DNA of 39,965 nucleotides from an uncultured Fidelibacterota bacterium (GCA_902576865.1 CACGWZ010000005.1:1-39965), one strand, 5' to 3'; positions 1 to 8,647 are shown, counted from the first letter of the stretch. Numbers and translations are program-made. Notes: generated by a model from the sequence alone, not told the origin.

Positions 1-1016
1 AAAACAACAGGTTTAATTCCATATCATTCAAAACAAGCGGAACTACAGGTACGCCACTTAAAGGAAGAGTTCTTAAATCTGATTTAAGGAAAAGATTTTT
101 AAGAATTTTAAAATCCCAAAATGATTTTGGAATTAATCTAAAACTTAACTATGCAAGATTTATTAATCACAAATTATTCGGCAAGGACATTGTTTTAGAA
201 GACTTTGCAAACAAGCATTATTTTTTTTCTATCAATGAGTTATCAGAACAAAGAATAATAGAATATGCAAAGCATATTGATCGATTAAATATTGGTATTA
301 TAGAAGCCTATCCATCAACAATTTTTTCATTAGTAACTTTATTGGAAAAATATAATTTATCAATTGAATCAGTTAAACATATTATATGTACGGCAGAAAA
401 ACTTACTTTTGAACAAAAAGAAAGAATTGAAAATTTTTTCAAATGTAAAGTTTTTGATTATTATGGATCAACAGAACAATCTGCATTTATTAAACTAACA
501 AAAGAAAATTTGTATTTAAATGACAATGAGATTGCTTTTATTGAGGTGCTTGATAATCAAGAACAATTATGTAAGGAGGGTGAAACTGGTAATATTATTG
601 TTACTAGTTTTACAAGCAAAGCATTTCCATTGATTAGATATAATATCGGAGATAAATGCAAGGTTAATAGTATTAATTTTTGCAAAGATGGATTTCCAAC
701 ATATTCAATTACAGAAATATTGGGGAGAGATGAGGAGACACTTGTTTTAGATAATGGTAAAAGAGTTAGTAGGTTTTCTTTATCCTTGAAACTATTGCCT
801 GAGAAAATACTTTCTTCACAACTATTTTTTTATAGAAAAGAAAAGAAAGCTGTATTGAATTACTTATCAAAAGATGTAATCAGAGATAAAGAGTTTGAAG
901 AATTTTCTAATCATTTATTAGGAAGAATAGGCACTGATTATGTTATTAAATTTAATCATGTAATAAGGCTTTCAAAGGAAAAATCTGGAAAAGTTAGAAC
1001 AGTGTTTATAATATGA
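1..1016 (+). CDS. CapK/PaaK-type adenylate-forming enzyme, 3' part
   Basis: The reading frame is open from the window edge (first full codon at base 3), so the gene is cut at its 5' end and about 337 codons remain. The visible part holds the core of the ANL (AMP-binding) superfamily: TSGTTGTP near the start is the phosphate-binding loop, YYGSTEQ is the A5 motif, and GETGNIIVTSF followed by YNIGDKC are the later adenylate-binding motifs. The nearest family by appearance is phenylacetate-CoA ligase/coenzyme F390 synthetase (PaaK, CapK), whose members often sit in capsule loci and activate a carboxylic acid with ATP. The acid and acceptor cannot be read from the sequence. The stop overlaps the next start as ATGA, so it is probably the upstream gene of a plus-strand operon with two glycosyltransferases. 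An internal TTG at 342 is not a real start, because conserved motifs lie before it. Confidence 0.85.
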   Translation, partial: NNRFNSISFKTSGTTGTPLKGRVLKSDLRKRFLRILKSQNDFGINLKLNYARFINHKLFGKDIVLEDFANKHYFFSINELSEQRIIEYAKHIDRLNIGIIEAYPSTIFSLVTLLEKYNLSIESVKHIICTAEKLTFEQKERIENFFKCKVFDYYGSTEQSAFIKLTKENLYLNDNEIAFIEVLDNQEQLCKEGETGNIIVTSFTSKAFPLIRYNIGDKCKVNSINFCKDGFPTYSITEILGRDEETLVLDNGKRVSRFSLSLKLLPEKILSSQLFFYRKEKKAVLNYLSKDVIRDKEFEEFSNHLLGRIGTDYVIKFNHVIRLSKEKSGKVRTVFII

Positions 1017-2065
1017 AAATTTTATTTCTTATACCAACCCTTGTTCAGGGTGGGGCAGAATCTTTGGTTATTAAATTAGCTTTTAAGTTAAGTGAAGTTA
1101 AAAATACAGAAATTTATATTTATGTTTTAAAAAAAGATACTTCATTACTTCCAAAAAATATACCACATAATGTTGTAATTAAAACATTTGGCTTAAAAAA
1201 ATCTTTAAGATCTTTTTTTAATTTTCTTTCCTTTATTAAAGATGTAAAGAAGCTCAATCCCGATGTTATTCATTCGCATATGTTTTATTCAAACATGCTT
1301 GCGAGATTTTTTAAAAATAGCACTAATAGGATTGTAAATCATTATCATGGACTATCATCATGGTTTAACTTATTTCATAAGATTGCTGAGAAAATGACAA
1401 AAAAAAATATGGATTATTGTATTGTTACCTCAAAAGCCAGCTATAAAATTAGATTGAATAGAGAAAAAATACCAAAAGATAGGCTTAAATTAATTTATAA
1501 TTCTGTATCAATCCCTTTCCACTATAAAGATTCACATATCAAAAAAAGAAAATTCGTTTTTGGAATGGCTTGTAGGTTAATTCCTTTAAAAAATATTAAG
1601 CTTGCGATAGATTGTATAGATTCTCTTAACCAAATTAATGATATTTATTCTTTAAAAATTGCAGGAAGTGGCCCTGAAGAAAAGAATATTAAAGACTATA
1701 TAGCTCAAAAAGATATTCATGATAAAGTTGAATTACTCGGCTTTTTAGAAGATGTAGATAATTTTTATAGAAACATTGATGGGCTATTAATCACATCTGA
1801 TACTGAGGACTTCCCAATGACAGCTATTGAAGCAATGAGTTATAATTTACCAATTATATCGAAAGATCTTGGTGATATTTCAATTTTGATTAATGAGGGA
1901 TACGGCCTAGTATTTGATGAAAATAATGGTAGTTTTCAACAAGAAATAAATAATTTTATTATTAAATACAAAGTTAATTCAGGAACAAAAAATAGGGATG
2001 CTGTAATTGAAAACTATTCAATAGATTCATATGTCAAAAAAATAATGTCTATCTATGAAAAATAA
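1013..2065 (+). CDS. Glycosyltransferase family 4 (GT-B)
   Basis: This is a 350-residue cytoplasmic or membrane-associated glycosyltransferase of the retaining GT4 type. The N-terminal Rossmann half opens with IPTLVQGGAESLV, the typical glycine-rich start of this family. The C-terminal half has GMACRLIPLKNIK and the donor-binding EX7E motif in TEDFPMTAIEAM. The ATG overlaps the upstream stop (ATGA) and its own stop overlaps the next start by 11 bases, so translation of the three genes is probably coupled. It likely adds one sugar to an undecaprenyl-linked polysaccharide repeat unit. Donor and acceptor cannot be inferred. Confidence 0.88.
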   Translation: MKILFLIPTLVQGGAESLVIKLAFKLSEVKNTEIYIYVLKKDTSLLPKNIPHNVVIKTFGLKKSLRSFFNFLSFIKDVKKLNPDVIHSHMFYSNMLARFFKNSTNRIVNHYHGLSSWFNLFHKIAEKMTKKNMDYCIVTSKASYKIRLNREKIPKDRLKLIYNSVSIPFHYKDSHIKKRKFVFGMACRLIPLKNIKLAIDCIDSLNQINDIYSLKIAGSGPEEKNIKDYIAQKDIHDKVELLGFLEDVDNFYRNIDGLLITSDTEDFPMTAIEAMSYNLPIISKDLGDISILINEGYGLVFDENNGSFQQEINNFIIKYKVNSGTKNRDAVIENYSIDSYVKKIMSIYEK

Positions 2066-3173
2066 AAAAATATTATTTTTAGTAAATTTTGATAGCTTTT
2101 TTATATCACATCGATTGCCAATTGCAAAAGAAGCAATTAAAAAAGGATATGAAGTTCATCTAGCTTGTCAATTTACAAAAAGTCAGGACTATATTGAGTC
2201 GCTTGGCATTAAAACACATAGTTTGGAAATTGGTATTACAAACAATATTGCTTTAGAGTTGAGTAAGATTTCAATACTTCGCAATCTGTTGATTAATGTA
2301 TCTCCTGATATTTTGCATTCTATAACAATTAAGCCAATTATTTATTCTGGAATCTTATTAAAAACTTTTAAGAACAAAATTAAATTTATTTCAGCGATTT
2401 CAGGATTAGGATCTATGTTTATTGGTGATAGTTTATCTAGTCATTTAAGAAAATTTTTTTTTACCTTAGCTTACCGTTTAGCTTTTAATAATAAAGTTCA
2501 TGTTATTTTTCAGAATAATGATGATAAAATATTTTTTATTAGAAAAAAAATTCTAAAAAATTTTCAATGTCACTTAATAAAAGGTTCAGGAGTTGATCTC
2601 AATAAATTTCATTATGAAGTTGAATCTATTTCTTCAATCAAAGTTATTTTCTTAGGTAGATTGCTTAAAGATAAGGGTATTACAGAATTTATTGATTCAG
2701 CAAGATTGACAAGGAATATACACCCCGAAATTAAATTTTTTGTAGTAGGTGATAGTGATTATAATAATCCATCATCAATTTCTAATGAGCAAATATTATC
2801 GTGGAAAGATGAAGGTATTGTAGAATTCTTAGGTTATAAAAAAAATATAAATGAGATTTTAAGAAAAGCAAATATTGTAGTTTTGCCATCATATAGAGAA
2901 GGCTTACCAAAGGTATTAATAGAAGCTGCTTCTACTGGAAGATCAGTAGTTACTACAAATGTGCCTGGATGTCGAGATGCAATTATTAATAATAAAACTG
3001 GTTTATTAGTACCTGTAAAAGATTCAGAAGCATTGCATAAAGCTATTGTGAGGCTAGCTTTAAATAATGATCTTAGATTAAAATTTGGAAAGAATGGTAG
3101 GAAATTTGCAGAAATGGAATTTTCTATTGATGATGTTGTTAGAAAACATTTTCATTTATATGAAAATGTTTAA
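2055..3173 (+). CDS. Glycosyltransferase family 4 (GT-B)
   Basis: A second GT4 enzyme of 372 residues. The start MKNKKILFLVNFDSFF with SHRLPIAKEAIKKGYEVHLA is characteristic of the WbpH/PglA/CapM-like branch. The nucleotide-sugar half contains FLGRLLKDKGITEF and the EX7E motif in REGLPKVLIEAAS, followed by TTNVPGCRDAI. It probably adds an N-acetylhexosamine-type sugar early in repeat-unit assembly, an inference from branch resemblance only. Its 3' end overlaps the convergent phosphatase gene by 18 bases, so both genes use the same DNA for their C-terminal codons. Confidence 0.88.
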   Translation: MKNKKILFLVNFDSFFISHRLPIAKEAIKKGYEVHLACQFTKSQDYIESLGIKTHSLEIGITNNIALELSKISILRNLLINVSPDILHSITIKPIIYSGILLKTFKNKIKFISAISGLGSMFIGDSLSSHLRKFFFTLAYRLAFNNKVHVIFQNNDDKIFFIRKKILKNFQCHLIKGSGVDLNKFHYEVESISSIKVIFLGRLLKDKGITEFIDSARLTRNIHPEIKFFVVGDSDYNNPSSISNEQILSWKDEGIVEFLGYKKNINEILRKANIVVLPSYREGLPKVLIEAASTGRSVVTTNVPGCRDAIINNKTGLLVPVKDSEALHKAIVRLALNNDLRLKFGKNGRKFAEMEFSIDDVVRKHFHLYENV

Positions 3174-3599
3174 ATCAAATTTTTTACACAAATATTCAAT
3201 CCTTTCCATTTGCTCAAAGTATTTTTTCTCATTAAAAGTATAAGGATCGTAAACTCTTAAATTTGGATAACCGAAGTTAAAAAGCTTTATTTTTTCATGG
3301 TGACCAGAAAACATAGAATTTAATTTTCCAAGAATGAAAAAATCTAAGCATATAACTGCAGTGGCATTTGATACCATTGTTGAATTAATTTTTTTTGGAA
3401 CATGATGCAAGTCATTTATTTTTTTTAATTTTAAGAATTTCTCTGATCTAATATCCATGCCAATACTATGCTTTGGAGAAATTCCGGCGGATGTAAAATT
3501 AAATTGAGGATAATAATGTTGAAATAGTTTTTCAGCTACTGGACTTCTACAGTAATTTGCAAGACAAACAAAGATTATTTCTTTTCGATTAGTCTCCAC
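3156..3599 (-). CDS. wzb: Low-molecular-weight protein tyrosine phosphatase (Wzb/Etp-type)
   Basis: A protein of 147 residues, the usual LMW-PTP length. The catalytic P-loop is C-LANYC-R-S (Cys12, Arg18; CX5RS), and the general-acid Asp lies in VYDPYTF near the C-terminus. In capsule and exopolysaccharide systems this phosphatase removes phosphate from the tyrosine tail of the Wzc kinase and so cycles polymer export. It is the last of three minus-strand genes (wzc, wza, wzb); its start overlaps the wza stop by 11 bases, which supports that pairing. The 3' end overlaps the convergent glycosyltransferase gene. The loop sequence LANYC differs from the more common GNICR-type loops, but all catalytic residues are present. 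Confidence 0.9.
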   Translation of the reverse strand: METNRKEIIFVCLANYCRSPVAEKLFQHYYPQFNFTSAGISPKHSIGMDIRSEKFLKLKKINDLHHVPKKINSTMVSNATAVICLDFFILGKLNSMFSGHHEKIKLFNFGYPNLRVYDPYTFNEKKYFEQMERIEYLCKKFDLNIFI

Positions 3600-4386
3600 T
3601 ATTTCTAATTAAGCTATCAACACTATTAATAAATGTTGAGAAAGGAAAAAATTGAGATATTACCTTATTCCATCTTGCTGTTCCGCTTGCATTAACGAAT
3701 ACAATATCGTTATTTCTTAAATAAAAGTTTTCAGCTTGAACAAATCCAACTGGAGAAGATAAGTCAGCTCTAAATATTTTAGCTTCATTTTCAGAAAAAG
3801 ATCTTACAACAAATACATCTTTACCATCCGCAGTTTCGGTCCTAAGACCTTTAACTTCTCCTATGGCATCTGAAAGCGAAAGCGGTATATCATTTAGATT
3901 GATTTTTTGAGGAATAGTAACCTCACCTAAAACATATATTTTTTGGGAATTGAATTGAGCAACTGTAACATCAACTTGAGGTTTATTAAAAGATTCTTCC
4001 AATTTCAGTGAAATTATATCTCTAATTTCGCTAGCTGTTTTATCTACTGCATTAATTTTACCAACAAAAGGAAAGTACATCATTCCATCGGAACCAACTG
4101 TACGTAAATATGCATTTTCATTTGTCCCATATGTTGAAGGAAAAATATTTTCATACCCCCATACTGTAACCACAATTTTATCACCATTTCCAATTCTATA
4201 AGGAACTAGGTTTAAGGATTCATTTGCGTCCCCAATATTTATAACTTCTATTTTTGTATTAGAGTCTCTCAAATGAACAAACTCAGTTCCTTTTTTACCT
4301 TTTTTTATGTCGTCAAGATGCATTCCAGGTGAGATAGCGCACCCTGATAAAGTTAGAAAAATGATGAGACTAATTATTGTTTTCAT
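3589..4386 (-). CDS. wza: Wza-like polysaccharide export lipoprotein
   Basis: I place the start at the ATG at 4386, giving 265 residues, because it opens directly into a lipoprotein signal, MKTIISLIIFLTLSGC, with lipobox Leu13-Ser-Gly-Cys16. An in-frame ATG farther upstream at 4488 would add 34 residues lying inside the wzc reading frame. The mature protein has the Poly_export domain (VPYRIGNGDKIVVTVWGYE, then PFVGKINAVDKTASEI) followed by an SLBB-type beta-grasp (VYVLGEV-like KIYVLGEVTIPQKI). Wza proteins form the outer-membrane exit channel for capsule. This one is shorter than E. coli Wza, so the pore-forming C-terminus may differ. The start overlaps the end of wzc by 17 bases. Confidence 0.9.
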   Translation of the reverse strand: MKTIISLIIFLTLSGCAISPGMHLDDIKKGKKGTEFVHLRDSNTKIEVINIGDANESLNLVPYRIGNGDKIVVTVWGYENIFPSTYGTNENAYLRTVGSDGMMYFPFVGKINAVDKTASEIRDIISLKLEESFNKPQVDVTVAQFNSQKIYVLGEVTIPQKINLNDIPLSLSDAIGEVKGLRTETADGKDVFVVRSFSENEAKIFRADLSSPVGFVQAENFYLRNNDIVFVNASGTARWNKVISQFFPFSTFINSVDSLIRNSGD

Positions 4387-6460
4387 AATCATATGAGTCA
4401 TATAAATATTTATTTGCATAGTATTGGTATTCGTAGTTTCCGTAAAGCCCATAATATCCATAATAACCTTGTGGTTTTTTATAGTCATTGTAAATGAAAC
4501 CGTCTGGATTTAACCCCATTTGGTTGAAGAGCTTAATACTTTGATGAATTTCACTAGATTTGGTCAAATTATGTCTTAGAATGAAAAGGTTTAAATTTGA
4601 TAAACCTAATATAGCTGAAGTATCAGAAACAGATAAAATTGGTGCTGTATCAAAAACTATATAGTCAAATTCTTTACTTAATTCCATAATTTTTTCTTCA
4701 TATTTATCATTGTAAATAAGTTGAAAACTATTTGATAACTTAGTGATTTTTGGAATAAGATATAAGTTTTCAGAAACTTTTATCTTATTAAGTCTATCTT
4801 TTGAAAGCTTATAAAAACTTTTCTCACTAATTTTTTTTACATCAAATGCTTCATGTTGATCGCCCCTTTTAAAATCTGCATCAATTAAAAGAGTTTTATT
4901 TCCAAGTTCAGCCAATCTTTGAGCACAGAGTCTGGAAAGAGAGCTCTTACCATTTTTTGGAGTTGCACTTGTCAAAGATAGAATTTTTTTATCATAATTC
5001 TTATCTTCATAAAGTTTATCTATTCCTAGAAGTATAGAATCTATACCATGAGATAGTCTGTCATCATCAATTTCAGTACTATTTTCTTCATCAAAATTAG
5101 GTACCACTCCTAAAATTCCAATACTATCAGTTATTTCTGTAAGTTCAGCAGGATTAGTAATGGGCAAAAAGTACATTCCTCTTAAAATTGCTACTAAACC
5201 TGATATTATTATTGAAAGCATAAAAGATAGTAAAACAAGTGAAGATTTTGGACTTAAGACTCCACTGACATAGCCTACATCTATTATCCTTATACTTCCT
5301 AGTGTACTTGCCTCTTTTATCGAGAATTCAAGACGTTTGGCAACTAGATTTGAAAAAATTTCTTCAGTTCTTTCTACACCTCTCAATAAACTAATATATT
5401 CTTGTTGAGCTAAGGGAAGCTTTTTAATATCATTATTGATATTATTTTTTTGTTTTATAAGCGTTTCTCTTTGATCAATCAAATCTAAGTAAATCCTATT
5501 TGATTCTGTATATGAGTTAGAAGCAGTATTAATTTTAATATCTACTTCATTTATCATTTTTTGAACTTCAGCTAATGATAAGATTAATGATTGGGTTTCT
5601 AGGTCAACATTTATTGAATTAGTTGATTCTTGAAACTGTCTAAGTTGTTCTTTCTCAATTTTTAATTCTTTCTCAATTGTTGAAATTCTGGAATCAAGAA
5701 ATTCTATAGCCTTAGTTGCTTCTTCTGATTCTGCTAATATTCCTGAAGCTAAATATGATTCATTTGTGTAATTAAGAACATTAATACCTTCAATAGGATC
5801 ATATGTGGTGAAAGAAATTTTGAAAACTTCTCCGGAGATATCAGTATTTCTACCGAAAGGTGCACTTGAAGATATTTGGAATCTATTTATAAAGCCTTTG
5901 TAAACAATAGATGGATTTTTATAAGTAAAGTTAATTTTCTTTTGAAATAATTTTTCATTTTCTGGTTTTGTAATTAATCCACTTATCAAAGTATTTTCAA
6001 AAGGAGTATTATAAGCAGCAGAAACGATTATATTGCCACTGTCCATAATTTCAAAATTAGAATTATTAAAAGTGATTGAAAGTTCTTCATAGAAATTGCT
6101 AAATAAATCAAGCTCTACAAAGATTTTTTTATCCATATAACTTAAATCAGGAGATGATATGTGAATATTATGAGTTTTAATAACATCCAACATAATTGAT
6201 CTTGAAGTATAAATACTACGAAATGAATTTACTCCGCCTGATTCAGAATTTGAAAGATAGAAATCCATTAGCATATCTTGCGGAAATTGTGATTTTTCAG
6301 GTTGAATTTGTACTAAACTAGAAATTTCATAATTCTTTTCAGCAAGAAAGAAATAAGCAACAGAAGAAGCAGTGGCAATAAATACTATCGCAATAATCAT
6401 TTTAGATTGCATAAGAAGAAATCGTAAAATTTTTAAAAGATCAATAGATTTTTCATTCAT
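4370..6460 (-). CDS. wzc: Wzc-like polysaccharide co-polymerase and BY-kinase
   Basis: An inner-membrane protein of 696 residues with the full Wzc layout. It has a first TM segment near residues 15-35, a large periplasmic Wzz region with a coiled coil (about 240-340), a GNVR-like segment and a second TM near 415. A cytosolic BY-kinase follows: Walker A TPKNGKSS (Lys505), Walker A' LLIDADFKRG, and Walker B YDYIVFDTAP. The tail is a tyrosine cluster with about 13 Tyr in the last 32 residues, the expected autophosphorylation site. Kinase and co-polymerase are fused in one chain as in proteobacterial Wzc, and the cognate phosphatase and exit channel follow in the same operon. The product controls chain length and export of the polysaccharide. 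Confidence 0.93.
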   Translation of the reverse strand: MNEKSIDLLKILRFLLMQSKMIIAIVFIATASSVAYFFLAEKNYEISSLVQIQPEKSQFPQDMLMDFYLSNSESGGVNSFRSIYTSRSIMLDVIKTHNIHISSPDLSYMDKKIFVELDLFSNFYEELSITFNNSNFEIMDSGNIIVSAAYNTPFENTLISGLITKPENEKLFQKKINFTYKNPSIVYKGFINRFQISSSAPFGRNTDISGEVFKISFTTYDPIEGINVLNYTNESYLASGILAESEEATKAIEFLDSRISTIEKELKIEKEQLRQFQESTNSINVDLETQSLILSLAEVQKMINEVDIKINTASNSYTESNRIYLDLIDQRETLIKQKNNINNDIKKLPLAQQEYISLLRGVERTEEIFSNLVAKRLEFSIKEASTLGSIRIIDVGYVSGVLSPKSSLVLLSFMLSIIISGLVAILRGMYFLPITNPAELTEITDSIGILGVVPNFDEENSTEIDDDRLSHGIDSILLGIDKLYEDKNYDKKILSLTSATPKNGKSSLSRLCAQRLAELGNKTLLIDADFKRGDQHEAFDVKKISEKSFYKLSKDRLNKIKVSENLYLIPKITKLSNSFQLIYNDKYEEKIMELSKEFDYIVFDTAPILSVSDTSAILGLSNLNLFILRHNLTKSSEIHQSIKLFNQMGLNPDGFIYNDYKKPQGYYGYYGLYGNYEYQYYANKYLYDSYDYENNN

Positions 6461-6577
6461 GAGTCAAAATATCAGTTGTTTGCAATATTGTTCGATAGTT
6501 TATTATTAAAATAATGTTTTTACTATTCCTTTTTTATAATTTAATTTACTTCTTCAATTAACTCAAATTGTAAAAAA
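6461..6577. promoter_or_regulatory. Divergent intergenic region between wzc and cysC-like gene
   Basis: These 117 bases separate the wzc operon (leftward) from the kinase gene (rightward), so both promoters should lie here. A perfect TATAAT occurs at 6535-6540 on the plus strand, but no good -35 element stands at 16-18 bases from it, and such hexamers are common in DNA this AT-rich. I see no convincing hairpin, operator or Shine-Dalgarno sequence for either gene. Confidence 0.35.
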
Positions 6578-7024
6578 ATGATATTTTGGTTCACAGGACA
6601 ACCCGGTAGCGGTAAGACCACTTTAGCTAACAAACTTATTGAAGTAATGAGTTCAGAAAATAGTAAAGCTAAGATAATTAATATTGATGGTGATGATCTA
6701 AGGTCTATTAGTAAAAATAAAGATTATTCAAAAGCTGGAAGAATTAAGAACATATCTACTGCAATTTCAATAGTAAGATTTTTAGCAAATAAGGGATATA
6801 TATGTGTTATTTCGATTGTTGCTCCTTACAGATTTCTTAGAGATGAATTAAAAGAAGACTTTAATTTTCTTGAAGTTTATTTACATACTGATGAAATAAG
6901 AGGAAGAGAAGATTTTTTTGCAGAAGATTATGAGAAGCCGGTAGATCCAAACACTTTGAGCTTAGATACAGGAAAATTAAATATAAAGGAGTGTATTGAT
7001 GAAATACTCAATGTTTATAGGTAG
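6578..7024 (+). CDS. CysC-like (APS kinase family) small kinase
   Basis: A P-loop kinase of 148 residues, shorter than typical adenylylsulfate kinase (about 200). Walker A is GQPGSGKT (residues 7-14). The family's DGDDLR motif follows, then a SIVAPYRFLRDE segment matching the FISPYR region, and a C-terminal REDFF...YEKP stretch. The usual lid sequence with GLYKKAR between the two is missing or shortened, and the DR of the family's substrate loop reads GR here. It could therefore phosphorylate APS or another nucleotide-linked substrate; CysC relatives in capsule loci do the latter in Campylobacter. The 3' end overlaps the following nucleotidyltransferase by 26 bases, suggesting joint function. 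No sulfate-reduction genes are nearby. Confidence 0.75.
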   Translation: MIFWFTGQPGSGKTTLANKLIEVMSSENSKAKIINIDGDDLRSISKNKDYSKAGRIKNISTAISIVRFLANKGYICVISIVAPYRFLRDELKEDFNFLEVYLHTDEIRGREDFFAEDYEKPVDPNTLSLDTGKLNIKECIDEILNVYR

Positions 7025-7344
7025 GTGGCAACCTTGGCATGATGGCCATCGTTGGTTAATTGATCAAAGACTCAATGAAGGTAAAAATGTATTAATTTGT
7101 ATAAGAGAGGTTGATAAAGATGATGCTAATCCATACAACCCAAAAGAAGTAAAAAAAGAATATTGAAAAAAACTTGAGTGATTTAATTGAAGATAATAAA
7201 GTAAAAGTAATAATCATTCCAGATATTGAATCAGTCAATTATGGAAGAGGAGTTGGGTATGAAATAATTGAACATGTTCCTCCAAATGAAATTGGTAAAA
7301 TTTCTGCGACCAAAATTAGAAAAAAAATTTTTAATAAAAGTTAA
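6999..7344 (+). pseudogene. NMNAT-like nucleotidyltransferase, interrupted by a frameshift
   Basis: From ATG at 6999 the frame reads MKYSMFIGRWQPWHDGHRWL, an HxGH nucleotidyltransferase signature with the GR(F/W)QPxHxGH form of NadM/NMNAT enzymes, and runs to a TGA at 7164-7166 (55 residues). In the next frame the protein continues without a stop to TAA at 7344: a PDIESVNYGRGVGYEI segment and the family's second motif ISATKIRKKI. Removing one A from the run of seven at 7151-7157 joins both halves into one 115-residue protein containing both HxGH and ISxTxIR motifs. The intact-looking downstream half suggests a very recent mutation, a sequencing or assembly indel, or slippage on the A run. It overlaps the CysC-like kinase by 26 bases. 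The nucleotide and acceptor are unknown. Confidence 0.75.
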
Positions 7345-7448
7345 TTAATCATCTGAATTATTTATTTAACGACTTATTCTTTTTTTTATACTATATTTCT
7401 TTACTTAGAAATTTCAAAAACTTATAAACAAACTAATTAGGAATTAAC

Positions 7449-8618
7449 ATGAAAATTAAAAAAATGTTTATGTATTTAATGTTATCATCTTTGATTTTAA
7501 TTGGATGTAGCGACGATGATGGCAATACATCAGGGCCAGCTGAACCAACCTATACTACTGGTACAGCGGTTTTTGGAGACTCAACAGGGGAAGATGTTAT
7601 CTACGGCATTGAAAAGATTGCTGGTGGATTTTTATTAACTGGAAATACTGCAAGTTTAAATAATGGAAGCTCTTCTGATGGGTTAGTCATGCAAGTTGAT
7701 GCGGCTGGAACTACTATTTGGGAATCCACTATTGATTCAGGCGAAAATGGATATGACAGACTTTATGATTTAGAAGTAGATAGTAATGGAAATATTGCAA
7801 CTGCAGGTTTTGCAACTAGAAGTGTAGGTGGTACAGATATGTGGATTGCTGTATTATCTTCTGCAGGTACACTTTCAAATATGGCATTTTTTGGAGCAGA
7901 TGGTATTAATGAAAGAGCTTACACTGTTGGTGATTGGAATGAAGTTGATGTTTATACTGTAGGTGGTTACAACAGTGACACTGATGCTACTATTCAATAT
8001 TCTGATAGAAATGATTTGTCATCTAGAGGAGTTGATTCTTTAACAGGAACTAGCAGTTGGTATAGAGGTGTTAAAACTACAGACAATCTAGTTATTCATG
8101 TTGGTGACATCCTTGTTGATGGTCAATATGATGGACTTTTTACTGCTTTTAATTCTGTTGATGGTGTTTATATACAAACTCCTGGAACGGTAATATCAAC
8201 ATTGGCGTCTAGATTGTATGGAGCAAATAACTCTCCAACAATTAGAAGTGCACTTCTTATTTGTGGATTAGCAGACAACGGTAGTGGATACATTGCAAAA
8301 ATGAATACATCTGGAAGCCTAGTATGGGAAACAACCACTACACAAGCAGCTACTTTATATGATATTGTTGAAGATTCAATGGGTAATATCGTAGCTGTTG
8401 GATATTCAGGCGCTGATGCATTTATGGTTAAGCTAGATCAGTCTGGCAATATATTGGCCTCAAAAACATTTGATGGCGGCGCAGGTGCAAATGATAGATT
8501 TTATGGTATAGCAGTATCAGACAATAGCGAACTAGTAATGGTTGGTTATACTGAAGATGCAAATGGAGATAAAAACGGATGGATGGTGACAACTGATCCA
8601 GACGGTAATCTTAATTGA
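7449..8618 (+). CDS. Repeat-containing lipoprotein (beta-propeller-like)
   Basis: A lipoprotein of 389 residues: signal MKIKKMFMYLMLSSLILIGC with lipobox Leu17-Ile-Gly-Cys20, then an acidic, glycine-rich linker SDDDGNTSGP. The rest consists of several degenerate repeats of roughly 45-60 residues with the pattern YDxxxxxxGNIxxxGxxxxxDxWxxxLxxxGxxxW, for example around LYDLEVDSNGNIATAGFA and LYDIVEDSMGNIVAVGYS. Such repeats usually form beta-propellers. The specific role is unknown; the protein is probably outer-membrane anchored. A Shine-Dalgarno-like AGGA stands 6 bases before the ATG (taggaattaacATG), which is unusual in this window. A weak promoter candidate lies upstream (TATACT at 7387-7392). 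Base composition is visibly less A/T-extreme than in the flanking glycosyltransferases. Confidence 0.8.
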   Translation: MKIKKMFMYLMLSSLILIGCSDDDGNTSGPAEPTYTTGTAVFGDSTGEDVIYGIEKIAGGFLLTGNTASLNNGSSSDGLVMQVDAAGTTIWESTIDSGENGYDRLYDLEVDSNGNIATAGFATRSVGGTDMWIAVLSSAGTLSNMAFFGADGINERAYTVGDWNEVDVYTVGGYNSDTDATIQYSDRNDLSSRGVDSLTGTSSWYRGVKTTDNLVIHVGDILVDGQYDGLFTAFNSVDGVYIQTPGTVISTLASRLYGANNSPTIRSALLICGLADNGSGYIAKMNTSGSLVWETTTTQAATLYDIVEDSMGNIVAVGYSGADAFMVKLDQSGNILASKTFDGGAGANDRFYGIAVSDNSELVMVGYTEDANGDKNGWMVTTDPDGNLN

Positions 8619-8647
8619 TTTAAAAAAAAGATTTTCTATAAAATAGG

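Noticed and set aside
4387-4488. N-terminal extension of Wza from an ATG at 4488
   Set aside because: It would put 34 polar residues before a clear lipoprotein signal peptide and lies entirely in the wzc frame.
7345-7448. Terminator or small RNA in the gap before the lipoprotein gene
   Set aside because: Only AT-rich sequence with T runs; no GC stem followed by a U tract can be drawn. A weak promoter-like TATACT is noted in the lipoprotein entry.
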